Origin: Brevundimonas basaltis
GTDB taxonomy: Bacteria > Pseudomonadota > Alphaproteobacteria > Caulobacterales > Caulobacteraceae
Assembly (NCBI RefSeq): GCF_014202075.1
Contig: NZ_JACHFZ010000001.1
Location: forward strand, 248,001-312,000
DNA length: 64,000 bases
Reading direction: 5' to 3'
In this document: positions 19,038-27,345 of the stretch, piece after piece
How positions within the stretch are numbered: position 1 is the stretch's first letter
How the letters are laid out: every line of letters starts with the position of its first letter
The notes under the pieces: model-generated
Seen by the model: only the letters and a program-made list of their open reading frames with translations
What the model was told of the DNA's origin: nothing
Database searches by the model: none
Program-made: the position numbers and the translations under genes

Positions 19038-19949
19038 TCAGTCGTCCTTCGCCAAGGGATGCTTGTCCCGGACCACCCGAGCCAGCCGGTCGACAGCCAC
19101 GTGGGTGTAGATCTGGGTGGTGGCGATGTCGGCGTGGCCGAGCAGGGTCTGGACCACGCGCAGGTCGGCGCCGCCCTCCAGCAGATGGGTGGCGAAGGCG
19201 TGGCGCAGGACGTGTGGGCTGACCCGGGCGGGGTCGATGCCGGCGTCGACGGCGGCCTGATCCAGCAACTGGGCGAAGCGGCGCGGGGTCAGATGCCCCC
19301 TGGCCGAGGATGAGGGAAACAGCCACGGACTGTCCGGGGCCTTTTCCGGGCGGGCGGCGTCGCGGGCGACGAGCCAGACCCTGACGGCTTCGCGGGCCGA
19401 GGCGTTGAGCGGGGCCAGCCGTTCCTTGCCGCCCTTGCCGCGGACGATCAGGAAGGCCGGATCGCGCCGCACGGCCTCGACCCGCAGGCCGAGCAGTTCG
19501 GAGACGCGCAGGCCGGAGGCGTAGGCCAGTTCGACAAGGGCCACGAGGCGCAGACCGGCGGCGCCGTCGCGGGCCGAGGCGGCGGCGAGCAGACGTTCGA
19601 CCTCGTCCCGGCCCAGCGTTTTGGGCAGCCTGCGGCCCCGTCCGGGGGCCTCGAGGCGACGCGAGGGATCGTCGGTTCGCCAGCCCTCGCCGAGGACGAA
19701 GCGGTAGAACTGGCGCACGGCGGATCGGCGGCGGGCCTGGGTGGCGGCGGACAGGCCGCGGGCGCCGAGACCAGCGTACCACGCCTCGACAGCGGCTTCG
19801 TCGGCGCCCATCAGGCCATGGGGCAGGGCGTTTTCAGCGTCGGCGAGATCGCGGGCGTAGGCCGACAGGGTGTGGGGCGAGGCGTCACGCTCGACCGCCA
19901 TCATCTCCAGAAAGGCCTCGACCTGACGGGTTCCGGGCGGGAGGCTCAT
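19038..19949 (-). CDS. xerD: Tyrosine recombinase XerD
   Basis: Site-specific recombinase that resolves chromosome dimers at dif with XerC. The 303-residue protein has an N-terminal SAM-like core-binding domain and a C-terminal catalytic domain. Catalytic residues are visible: Arg in ASGLRVSELLG, the HxxR pair in SPHVLRHAFATHLL, His in LLGHADIATTQ, and nucleophile Tyr in IYTHV. XerD is favoured over XerC by overall sequence feel. It is divergent from aroK-aroB. Confidence 0.9.
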   Translation of the reverse strand: MSLPPGTRQVEAFLEMMAVERDASPHTLSAYARDLADAENALPHGLMGADEAAVEAWYAGLGARGLSAATQARRRSAVRQFYRFVLGEGWRTDDPSRRLEAPGRGRRLPKTLGRDEVERLLAAASARDGAAGLRLVALVELAYASGLRVSELLGLRVEAVRRDPAFLIVRGKGGKERLAPLNASAREAVRVWLVARDAARPEKAPDSPWLFPSSSARGHLTPRRFAQLLDQAAVDAGIDPARVSPHVLRHAFATHLLEGGADLRVVQTLLGHADIATTQIYTHVAVDRLARVVRDKHPLAKDD

Positions 19950-20008
19950 GCGCGCGACCGCTTTGCGTCGGCGCCGCCTGGTGTAAAGGGTGGTCGGATC
20001 ATGCCGCC

Positions 20009-20629
20009 TTGCCTGTCGCCGTCCGTTCCGCCACCGCCCGACCGCCTCCCGCGAGGCCGGTCGTGACAGGCGACGGGCCGATTCCGGTCCATCGCCGCAC
20101 CATAGCGCTGGTCGGGCTGATGGGGGTGGGGAAATCGACGGTCGGGCGCCGGCTGGCGAAGCGGCTGGAGCTGCCCTTCGCCGACGGGGACATCGAGATC
20201 GAGGCGGCGGCGGCGATGACCGTATCGGATATCTTCGCCAAACTGGGCGAGGCCGAGTTCCGGGCCGGAGAGGCGCGGGTGATGAGACGGTTGCTCGAAG
20301 GGCGGCGGATGGTGCTTGCCACCGGCGGCGGCGCCATCCTGAACCCGGATACGCGGGCGCTCCTCAAGGAGCGGGCCGTGACGGTGTGGATGCGGGCCGA
20401 TCTGGATACGGTGGCGCAGCGGGTCCAGCGGCGCGACACCCGGCCCCTGTTGCGCGGACGGGACCCGCTGACGGCGCTGAAGGCCATGGCGGAGGTGCGC
20501 TACCCGGTCTATGCGACCGCCGATCTGATCGTCGACGTCGCGGGCGGGGCCCATACGCAGGCGGTCGAGGCCATCGTCGAGGCGCTGGACGCCCATTTCG
20601 CCGCCCATGCGCCGGAGGTTCGGACGTGA
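20009..20629 (+). CDS. aroK: Shikimate kinase
   Basis: Phosphorylates shikimate with ATP. The Walker A loop is GLMGVGKST, the shikimate-binding region includes FADGDIEIE and ATGGGAIL, and the lid Arg is in RDTRPLLRG. The start is uncertain: TTG at 20009 gives 206 residues, whereas GTG at 20063 gives about 188 and removes a low-complexity Pro/Arg stretch. The stop overlaps the aroB GTG by 4 bp, the standard aroKB operon. Confidence 0.95.
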   Translation: MPVAVRSATARPPPARPVVTGDGPIPVHRRTIALVGLMGVGKSTVGRRLAKRLELPFADGDIEIEAAAAMTVSDIFAKLGEAEFRAGEARVMRRLLEGRRMVLATGGGAILNPDTRALLKERAVTVWMRADLDTVAQRVQRRDTRPLLRGRDPLTALKAMAEVRYPVYATADLIVDVAGGAHTQAVEAIVEALDAHFAAHAPEVRT

Positions 20630-21732
20630 CGACGACCGTGCTCGTCTCGGGCCGAGACTTCCGACCCTATGAAGTGATCGTCGGCCGCGGCCTGATGGCC
20701 GGGCTGGGGGCGCGGGTGGCCCCGCTGGCGGCCGGTCGGACGGTGGTCATCACCGACGAGATCGTGGCGGCGCTGCACGGCAAGGCGGCGCTGGCCTCGC
20801 TGGAGGCGGCGGGCGTGCAGGGTCGTCTGCTCACCATACCGCCGGGCGAGGGGTCCAAGTCGTTCGCCGAGCTGGAACGGGTGATCGACCGGATGCTGGC
20901 CTTCCGGCTCGACCGGAAGGATGTGGTCGTGGCGCTGGGCGGCGGGGTGGTGGGCGACCTGGCCGGACTGGCGGCGGCCCTGTTCATGCGCGGCATCGAC
21001 TTCGTGCAGGTTCCGACGACGCTGTTGGCCCAGGTGGACTCGTCGGTCGGGGGCAAGACGGCGATCGACACGCCACGCGGCAAGAACCTGGTCGGCGCCT
21101 TCCATCAGCCGCGGCTGGTGCTGGCCGATATCGATGTGCTGGGGACCCTGCCGGGACGGCAACTACGCTCGGGCTGGGCCGAGGTGCTGAAGCATGGGCT
21201 GATCTGCGACGCCGGCTTCTTCGACTGGTTGGGAGGCGGGGGGGCGGCGGGCGCGGCAGGCGATCCGGCGGCGCTGGAACGGGCCGTGGTGCGCTCCGTC
21301 GAGATCAAGAGCGCCATCGTCGGCGAGGACGAGAAGGAAACGGGGCGGCGCGCGCTGCTGAACCTCGGCCACACCTTCGGTCACGCCATCGAGGCGGAGC
21401 TCGGGTTCGACGAGACCCGGCTCACGCATGGCGAGGCGGTGGCGCTCGGATGCGCGCTGGCCTTCCGGTTCTCGGCGGCGGAGGGGCACTGCCCTGCGAA
21501 GGACGCCGTTCGCGCGGAAGCGGTTCTGGCGGCGGCCGGCCTGCCGACCCGGCTGAAGCAGGTCGGGACGTTCCGGGGCGTGCGCCTCGTCCAGCGGATG
21601 GCCGGGGATAAGAAGGCCGAGGGCGGACGGCTGACCCTGATTCTGGCGCGAGCCATCGGGGACGTCCTCGTCGAGAAGGCTGTCGACCCCAGCGCCCTGA
21701 CCGCCTTCCTCGATGCGGAGATCGATGCGTGA
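20626..21732 (+). CDS. aroB: 3-dehydroquinate synthase
   Basis: Converts DAHP to 3-dehydroquinate using NAD and a divalent metal. It begins with GTG at 20626 inside the aroK stop and gives 368 residues. NAD-binding [19 protein letters not shown] and the metal ligands in [12 protein letters not shown] are present, as is the conserved [12 protein letters not shown]. It is followed by a GNAT gene with a 4-bp overlap. Confidence 0.97.
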   Translation: MTTTVLVSGRDFRPYEVIVGRGLMAGLGARVAPLAAGRTVVITDEIVAALHGKAALASLEAAGVQGRLLTIPPGEGSKSFAELERVIDRMLAFRLDRKDVVVALGGGVVGDLAGLAAALFMRGIDFVQVPTTLLAQVDSSVGGKTAIDTPRGKNLVGAFHQPRLVLADIDVLGTLPGRQLRSGWAEVLKHGLICDAGFFDWLGGGGAAGAAGDPAALERAVVRSVEIKSAIVGEDEKETGRRALLNLGHTFGHAIEAELGFDETRLTHGEAVALGCALAFRFSAAEGHCPAKDAVRAEAVLAAAGLPTRLKQVGTFRGVRLVQRMAGDKKAEGGRLTLILARAIGDVLVEKAVDPSALTAFLDAEIDA

Positions 21733-22331
21733 AACCCGCCCCGATGAATCTGGCGGTCGAGCCGCTGACGAACCGGTTCGTCCGTCTGGAGCCGTTCGCG
21801 GACGGATTGATGGCGGAGGTCCAGGCGGCGCTGGACTGCGATCAGGCGTCCTGGGACATCATGGTGGGCGCGGCTTATGGCGAGAATTTCGCCGGCTGGT
21901 GGCGGTCCGCCCTGACGGCGATGGAGAATGGAACCCGCATCGCCTACGCCGTGCGGCGGCTGTCCGACGGCGTCGTGGTCGGGACGTCCAGTCTCTACGA
22001 GATAAGACCCGAGCATCGACGCTGCGAGATCGGCTCGACCTTCTATCGACCTGAAGCGCGCGGCGGCGCGGTGAATCCCGCGGCCAAACGCCTGTTGTTG
22101 GCGCATGCGTTCGACGGCGGCGCGATACGGGTCGAGATCATCACCGACGCGATCAATCCGGGCAGTCAGGCCGCGATCCGCAAGCTCGGTGCGCGAGACG
22201 AGGGAATTCTGCGCAAGCACAAGATCACCTGGAAGGGCCGCATCCGCGACACAGCCCAGTTCGCTGTCCTCGATGAGGACTGGCCGATGGTGCGTGACCG
22301 GCTGGACGCCCGCCTGGCGGCCTTCGCCTAG
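21729..22331 (+). CDS. GNAT N-acetyltransferase, RimJ/RimL type
   Basis: A 200-residue acetyltransferase with the RimJ/RimL-like architecture: [12 protein letters not shown] at the start, the strand [24 protein letters not shown] where acetyl-CoA binds, and [15 protein letters not shown]-like text (here [20 protein letters not shown]) near the end. The start is GTG at 21729, coupled to aroB. Substrate unknown; such enzymes acetylate protein N-termini or small amines. The start could be an internal ATG at codon 6. Confidence 0.85.
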   Translation: MKPAPMNLAVEPLTNRFVRLEPFADGLMAEVQAALDCDQASWDIMVGAAYGENFAGWWRSALTAMENGTRIAYAVRRLSDGVVVGTSSLYEIRPEHRRCEIGSTFYRPEARGGAVNPAAKRLLLAHAFDGGAIRVEIITDAINPGSQAAIRKLGARDEGILRKHKITWKGRIRDTAQFAVLDEDWPMVRDRLDARLAAFA

Positions 22332-22747
22332 TCGATGGCCCGGCAGTCGGTGGGCTGGCGACCGTCGCCGGTCCAGACGGCCATGGCGCCTTCGCCGCGG
22401 AGTTCATAGCCCGAGGCGCGGTACCAGAGGCCGGACCCGGCCTGTTCCTGATGCAGGTCAACCGCCTTGCCGCTGGAGTTGCGGACCGTGGCCATCTGAC
22501 GGGGATTGTCGAAATCGACCGTCAACCGCTCGCCGTTGTTGCACAGATAGCTGGTGCGGATGACCCGGTTCAGCGCCCGCTCCTGGATTTCGGCGCCCGT
22601 CCGCCGTTTGGCCGTTTGCGCGGTCTCCGCCCGCTCGCGAACGGCTTCGCCGTCCGTGGGAGCGGTGGCGGCGTCCGAACCGCAGGCCGCAAGAAGGAGG
22701 AGAGCCACCCCACAGGCCGGGAACGCGGCGAAAGACGTCAAACGCAT
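22328..22747 (-). CDS. Lipoprotein with MliC-like C-type lysozyme inhibitor domain
   Basis: A 139-residue lipoprotein with lipobox LLLAAC (Cys about 22). The C-terminal ~75 residues match the MliC/PliC pattern: an initial YLCNNGERLTVDFDN, central VDLHQEQAGSGLWYRASG, and closing [15 protein letters not shown], with two Cys that can pair. Family members protect the cell wall from C-type lysozymes at the outer membrane. It is convergent with the GNAT gene, overlapping by 4 bp. Confidence 0.82.
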   Translation of the reverse strand: MRLTSFAAFPACGVALLLLAACGSDAATAPTDGEAVRERAETAQTAKRRTGAEIQERALNRVIRTSYLCNNGERLTVDFDNPRQMATVRNSSGKAVDLHQEQAGSGLWYRASGYELRGEGAMAVWTGDGRQPTDCRAID

Positions 22748-22790
22748 ACAGACAAGCCTTGCTGTTCGGATGGAGCGATGAACGCGCCGT

Positions 22791-23264
22791 TCAAGCGGCC
22801 GTTCCCTTGCGTCGGGCCCGGAAGAAATCGCGGAGCAGGGTCGCGCCCTCGGTGGCCAGAAGCCCGCCCTCGAATGCGGGCCGCCAGTGGCAGGTCGGCT
22901 GGTCGAAAAAACGTGGGCCGTGGGCCAGGGCGCCGCCCTTGGGATCGTCGGCGCCCCAGACCACGCGGCCGATGCGGGCGTGGCTGATGGCCCCGGCGCA
23001 CATGGCGCAGGGCTCGAGCGTGACGTAGAGGGTCAGGCCGGTGAGGCGATAGTTTCTGCGCTTCGCCGCCGCCGCGCGCAGGGCCACGATCTCGGCGTGG
23101 GCGGTGGGGTCGTGCGCGCCGATGGGGCCGTTCATGCCCTCGGCGACGACTTCTCCGGTCGATTCGTCGACGATGACGCAGCCCACGGGAGTCTCTCCCG
23201 CGTCCGCCGCCGCTTGCGCACAGGCCAAGGCCATGTGCATGAACCGCTCATCATGGCCAGCCAT
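22791..23264 (-). CDS. tadA: tRNA-specific adenosine deaminase
   Basis: Deaminates A34 to inosine in tRNA-Arg(ACG). The 157-residue length is typical. The zinc deaminase motifs are PTAHAEIVAL (His ligand and catalytic Glu) and LEPCAMCAGA (two Cys ligands). The start MAGHDERFMHMAL aligns with the N-terminus of known TadA proteins. That places its first 12 bp opposite the first codons of the divergent pseudouridine synthase gene. ATGs at codons 9 and 11 are shorter options. Confidence 0.94.
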   Translation of the reverse strand: MAGHDERFMHMALACAQAAADAGETPVGCVIVDESTGEVVAEGMNGPIGAHDPTAHAEIVALRAAAAKRRNYRLTGLTLYVTLEPCAMCAGAISHARIGRVVWGADDPKGGALAHGPRFFDQPTCHWRPAFEGGLLATEGATLLRDFFRARRKGTAA

Positions 23265-24773
23265 CCCCGAGACAACGACAAGAAGCCGCGCCCGCGTCAA
23301 GACGCCGACCGCGACGGCCCCCGCAAACCCTATGTCAAACGCGTCGAGGGCGCGGACGACCGGGGGCCGCCCAGAGGCGGGAAGCCGTACGACAAGGCCG
23401 GGAAGGGCGGGGGCAAGCCGTTCAACAAGGACGGCAAGGCTTTCTCGAAGGGAGGAAAGCCCGGTCCCAAGGCTGACGAGGGCCCGAAGCGCAGCGAGCG
23501 CATCGCCAAGGTCATGGCCCGGGCCGGTATTGCCTCGCGCCGCGAGGTCGAACGGCTGATCGGTCTGGGCAAGGTGGCGGTCAATGGCAAGATCCTCGAC
23601 ACGCCGGCGGTGGTGGTGACACGCGACGACGTCATTACGGTCGACGGCAAGCCGATCGGTTCGGCAGAGGCGACGCGGGTGTGGCGCTATCACAAGCCCG
23701 CCGGTCTGCTCACGTCGCACACTGACCCCGCTGGACGCCCGACCGTGTTCGATGCGCTGCCCAGCGGCCTGCCTCGTGTGCTGTCGGTGGGACGTCTCGA
23801 TCTGAACACCGAGGGTCTGCTGCTGCTGACCAACGACGGCGAACTGAGCCGGGCGCTCGAGCTTCCGTCGACCGAACTGGTGCGCCAGTACCGGGCCCGC
23901 GCCCGCGGCCGGGTCAGCCAGCTTCAACTCGATTCGCTCAAGGACGGCGTCACGGTCGACGGCGTCCGCTACGGGCCGATCGAGGCGACGCTGGACAAGG
24001 CCAAGGAGAGCGAGGGCCATGCCCCCGCCAATCTCTGGATCAGCGTCTCGATCACCGAGGGCAAGAACCGCGAGGTCCGCAAGGTGCTGGAGCATCTGGG
24101 GCTGACGGTGAACCGGCTGATCCGCCTGGCCTATGGGCCGTTCCAGCTGGGCACCCTGCCGACGGGGTCGGTGGAGGAGGTCGGGCCGCGGGTGATCCGC
24201 GAACTGCTGGCCCAGCATATCCGGCCCGAGAACCTGCCGACCGGCAACTCGGTGGCGACCCCGGCGCCGATACCCGGACGGCGGGTGTCGACCCCGATCA
24301 ACAAGGGGGCTTCGGGCTCGGCCATCTCCGATCCCTCGCGCAAGCCGAGCCGGGTGCGCGCCGCCGGGGCCGCGGCCGAGGCCGCGGCTGAACGGGCCGC
24401 CCGGCCGCCGAAGAAGGCCGGCTGGGCCAAGGCGACGCCGAAGTTCGAGCATCCGAAGAAAAACTTCACCCCACGCGCCCGGCCCGAGGGCGAGACGGCG
24501 GGCGGCGAGCGGCCGAAGCGGGCGTTCAAGCCGCGCGACGACCAGTTCATCGACGACCGGCGCGGCGAGCGCTCGTTCGGCAAGTCGGGCGCGGACGGCG
24601 ACAGTCCGAAGCGGCCCTTCAAGCCGCGCGATGGCGGCGCGCTTCGCGGCGAAGGGCCGTCGAGCGGGTTCAAGCGCGGGGGCGGGACCCGGAGCAATCC
24701 GCCGGGCGGCAAGCGACCGGGCGGCGGCCCCGCCGGCGGACGCGGCAGCCCCCGTGGGCCGCGCAAGCCCTGA
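23253..24773 (+). CDS. RsuA/RluB-family 23S rRNA pseudouridine synthase
   Basis: A 506-residue protein. An N-terminal Lys/Arg/Gly-rich segment (about 1-75) precedes an S4 RNA-binding domain (RIAKVMARAGIASRREVERLI). The pseudouridine synthase core follows, with catalytic Asp in VGRLDLNTEGLLLLTNDGEL. The long C-terminal tail (about 330-506) is basic and low-complexity, with repeated KRPFKPRD and KRAFKPRD units, as common in alphaproteobacterial RluB. RluB is the best guess; RluE or RluF cannot be excluded. It is divergent from and start-overlapping with tadA. Confidence 0.9.
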   Translation: MASHPRDNDKKPRPRQDADRDGPRKPYVKRVEGADDRGPPRGGKPYDKAGKGGGKPFNKDGKAFSKGGKPGPKADEGPKRSERIAKVMARAGIASRREVERLIGLGKVAVNGKILDTPAVVVTRDDVITVDGKPIGSAEATRVWRYHKPAGLLTSHTDPAGRPTVFDALPSGLPRVLSVGRLDLNTEGLLLLTNDGELSRALELPSTELVRQYRARARGRVSQLQLDSLKDGVTVDGVRYGPIEATLDKAKESEGHAPANLWISVSITEGKNREVRKVLEHLGLTVNRLIRLAYGPFQLGTLPTGSVEEVGPRVIRELLAQHIRPENLPTGNSVATPAPIPGRRVSTPINKGASGSAISDPSRKPSRVRAAGAAAEAAAERAARPPKKAGWAKATPKFEHPKKNFTPRARPEGETAGGERPKRAFKPRDDQFIDDRRGERSFGKSGADGDSPKRPFKPRDGGALRGEGPSSGFKRGGGTRSNPPGGKRPGGGPAGGRGSPRGPRKP

Positions 24774-24798
24774 AGTCACGATCCGAGGCGAGTCCAGA

Positions 24799-25230
24799 AT
24801 GACCGACACCTCCCATGCCGAACGCCTGACGGGCCGCTGCCTGTGCGGCGCCGTGACGTTCACGGCGGTCCCGAAACACGGTATGCACGCCTGTCATTGC
24901 GAGAACTGCCGACGCTGGACGGGCGGCGTCTATCTGGGCGTCGATTGCGGCGACAGCGTCGAGGTGGCGACTCCCGAGGCGGTGGCCGTCTATGACTCGT
25001 CGGACTGGGCCACGCGGAGCTTCTGCCGCGCCTGCGGATCGACGCTGTTCTGGACCCTGAAAGGCGGCGGCCTGACCGCGGTCTCTGCGCAGGCGTTCGA
25101 CGACCCGTCGGTCTTCGCCTTCGAGAGCGAAATTTTCATCGAGTCCAAACCGGACAATTACGACTTCGCCGGGGACCGCGACCGGATGACCGGCGAAGAG
25201 GTCATGGCCCAGTTCGCGGAAGGCGCCTGA
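24799..25230 (+). CDS. GFA family zinc protein
   Basis: A 143-residue protein of the glutathione-dependent formaldehyde-activating (GFA) family. Zinc-binding cysteines are seen in TGRCLCGAV, HACHCENCRRW and SFCRACGSTLFW. The family name overstates function: many members have no proven activity on S-hydroxymethylglutathione. It abuts rsmD with no gap, so the two are probably cotranscribed. Confidence 0.9.
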   Translation: MTDTSHAERLTGRCLCGAVTFTAVPKHGMHACHCENCRRWTGGVYLGVDCGDSVEVATPEAVAVYDSSDWATRSFCRACGSTLFWTLKGGGLTAVSAQAFDDPSVFAFESEIFIESKPDNYDFAGDRDRMTGEEVMAQFAEGA

Positions 25231-25803
25231 GTGCGGATCGTCGCCGGAAGCCTGAAGGGCCGATCCATCGTCGCGCCGGAGGGGCAGGGCACGCGCCCGA
25301 CCTCCGACCGGGCGCGCCAGGCCGTGTTCAATGTGCTGGAGCATGCGGCCTGGGCCGACGGGCTGCAGGACGCGCGGGTGATGGACGTCTACGCCGGGTC
25401 GGGGGCGCTCGGCTTCGAGGCGATCAGCCGGGGGGCGGCCTTCTGCCTGTTCGTCGAGACCGATGAGGACGCGCGCGGGGCGATCCGCGAGAACGCCGAC
25501 GCTTATGGCGTGATGGGCCGGACGCGGGTGCACCGGCGCAGCGCCACCGATCTTGGCGTGCGGCCGGGATCTGACGGCGAGGCCTTCGACCTGGCCTTTC
25601 TGGATCCGCCGTATCGCAGGGGGCTGGGCGAGCAGACGCTGGTGCGTCTGCTGGAGGGAGACTGGCTGAAGCCGGGCGCGATCGTCGTGTTCGAGCGGGG
25701 CTCGGACGAGCCGGAGATCGAGACGCCCGGCTATGACCGGCTGGACGCGCGCGACTACGGGGCCGCGCGGGTGCTGTTCCTCAGAGTGGCGCGGCCGGCC
25801 TGA
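25231..25803 (+). CDS. rsmD: 16S rRNA (guanine966-N2)-methyltransferase
   Basis: Methylates G966 of 16S rRNA. It starts with GTG directly after the GFA stop and gives 190 residues. Family markers: MRIVAGSLKGRSI, RPTSDRARQAVFNVL, the SAM motif VMDVYAGSGALGFEAISRGA, and the catalytic LDPPYRRG. In this group rsmD often follows the large pseudouridine synthase gene, as here. Confidence 0.95.
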   Translation: MRIVAGSLKGRSIVAPEGQGTRPTSDRARQAVFNVLEHAAWADGLQDARVMDVYAGSGALGFEAISRGAAFCLFVETDEDARGAIRENADAYGVMGRTRVHRRSATDLGVRPGSDGEAFDLAFLDPPYRRGLGEQTLVRLLEGDWLKPGAIVVFERGSDEPEIETPGYDRLDARDYGAARVLFLRVARPA

Positions 25804-25846
25804 CAGGCGTCTGGCGCAACAGGCGGTTCAGGCGCAGGCTGTCGCC

Positions 25847-26884
25847 ATGAACACGCTCGACCGCCGCGCCTTCGTCGCCGCCGCCGGGGCCTCCGCCGCG
25901 GTCCCGTTCACCGCTTGGGCGCAGGCGGACGGGAGCGAATGGCGGACCATGCCCGCCCTGCCGTGGGCGGTGCAGGAGATCTACTGCGCGGTCTCGAAGG
26001 GGGCCATTGTAACCGCCGGAGGGTTGCGCCGCGTGGGCGGCGTCACCGAGATCGAGGACCGCATGGCGCGCTGGGTTCCTGGCGCGCCGGGCTGGACGGA
26101 GGGGCCCCGGCTGCCGGCGCCGCGCCATCATCCCATGATCATCGCGGACGCGGCGGGGCGGGTGTTCGCCCTGGGCGGCTATGGCCGCTCGGAGGCCGGA
26201 GACTGGACCTCGATGACCGAGGTCTGGGCGCTGGACGGCGACCGCTGGATCGAGGCGGGACAGTTGCCGGAGCCGCTCAGCGAGACGGTGGGCGCGGAAC
26301 TGGGCGGACGGATCCATCTGGTCACCGGCCGGTCGCCGGGCGGGCGGAACGGTCAGTGGAACGACCAGGTCGACGTGGCGACGCACCGTGTGTTCCTCCC
26401 CGGCGAAGGGCGTTGGGAGACGGCGGCGCCCTGTCCGATGGCGCGTAACAGCGCGGCCGGGGCGGTGCTGAACGAAACGCTGTGGGTGGCCGGCGGCCGG
26501 AGGGTGTCAGGCGGCGGCACCGGGCGGCTGGACCGCTACGATCCGGTCGCGGACCGCTGGGACACCCTGACGCCGATCCCGCCATCGCCGGAGACCGGGC
26601 AGCAGGTCGGCGGCGGGCTGGCCATGGCCGCGCTCTCCGGAAAGCTGGTCGCCTTCGGCGGCGAGTGGTTCGCGCCCGGCGGGGGCGGGGGCGGGGGCGG
26701 GGTCTTCGCCGAAACGTGGATCTACGACCCGGCGGTCGATCGCTGGGACGCCGGACCCGCCATGCGAACGCCGCGTCACGGGCTGGCCGCCGCGGCGGTG
26801 GACGGCGTCATCTATGCCATCGCCGGCGGCGAGGTTGTCTCGGGCGGCCGCGCGAGCGGCGTGGTCGAGGCGCTGAGCCTTTAG
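25847..26884 (+). CDS. Secreted kelch-repeat beta-propeller protein
   Basis: A 345-residue exported protein. The N-terminus carries a twin-arginine-type signal (LDRRAFVAAAGASAA...AWAQA). The rest holds kelch-like repeats, for example AGRVFALGGYGRS, GGRIHLVTGRS, NETLWVAGGRR and DGVIYAIAGGE, that should form a periplasmic beta-propeller. A run of nine glycines is encoded by a hexamer repeat (26681-26702). Partner or ligand unknown. It ends 4 bp inside the convergent phosphatase gene. Confidence 0.85.
   Translation: MNTLDRRAFVAAAGASAAVPFTAWAQADGSEWRTMPALPWAVQEIYCAVSKGAIVTAGGLRRVGGVTEIEDRMARWVPGAPGWTEGPRLPAPRHHPMIIADAAGRVFALGGYGRSEAGDWTSMTEVWALDGDRWIEAGQLPEPLSETVGAELGGRIHLVTGRSPGGRNGQWNDQVDVATHRVFLPGEGRWETAAPCPMARNSAAGAVLNETLWVAGGRRVSGGGTGRLDRYDPVADRWDTLTPIPPSPETGQQVGGGLAMAALSGKLVAFGGEWFAPGGGGGGGGVFAETWIYDPAVDRWDAGPAMRTPRHGLAAAAVDGVIYAIAGGEVVSGGRASGVVEALSL
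26681..26702 (+). repeat. GGGGGC hexamer tract in the kelch gene
   Basis: About 3.7 copies of GGGGGC encode a polyglycine loop in the kelch protein. Because the unit is 6 bp, copy-number change would keep the frame and only change loop length. Confidence 0.7.
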
Positions 26885-27345
26885 CGATCCGATCGCAGGC
26901 GGGCCGCCAGCGTCCGCGCCGCCGCCGTCACCTCGGCCCAGGTGATCTCGAAGCCGGCTTCGTCGCCGAACCAGGGGTCGGTCACGGCCTGGCCCTCGCG
27001 GCCCTCGACGTGATCCAGCAGCAGGCTCAGTTCGGCCGTCGCGTCGGCGGGGGCGAGCCGGCGGAGGTTCGACAGATTGTCGTGGTCGAGGGCGATCACA
27101 TGGTGGAAGCGGTGAAAGTCGCCGGGCCGCACCTGCCGCGCTCGCAAGGCCGAGATGTCGACGCCGTTCTTCAGGGCGACGGCGATGGCGCGGTCGTCGG
27201 GCGGCTTTCCCGCATGCCAGTTCCCGGTGCCGGCGGAGTCGACGATCAGGTCGAGGCCGATGCGCGCGGCCTCGGCCCGCAATGCGCCCTCGGCCAGAGG
27301 CGAGCGACAGATATTGCCGAGGCACACGAACAGGACCGACTTCAT
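26881..27345 (-). CDS. Low-molecular-weight protein-tyrosine phosphatase
   Basis: A 154-residue phosphatase starting at [16 protein letters not shown]. The P-loop CX5R is CLGNICR (Cys8-Arg14), and the general-acid Asp is in VTDPWFG. The DPWF variant in place of DPYY is common in bacteria. The start overlaps the mutL stop by 4 bp. Substrates may be tyrosine kinases or arginine-phosphorylated proteins; this cannot be told from sequence. Confidence 0.92.
   Translation of the reverse strand: MKSVLFVCLGNICRSPLAEGALRAEAARIGLDLIVDSAGTGNWHAGKPPDDRAIAVALKNGVDISALRARQVRPGDFHRFHHVIALDHDNLSNLRRLAPADATAELSLLLDHVEGREGQAVTDPWFGDEAGFEITWAEVTAAARTLAARLRSDR

Noticed and set aside
22791-24863. A 690-codon minus-strand frame that contains tadA at its end
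   Set aside because: Only the last 157 codons are TadA. The preceding part is antisense to the pseudouridine synthase and not protein-like.
26681-26702. Phase-variable tract in the kelch gene
   Set aside because: The unit is 6 bp, so slippage keeps the frame; at most loop length changes.
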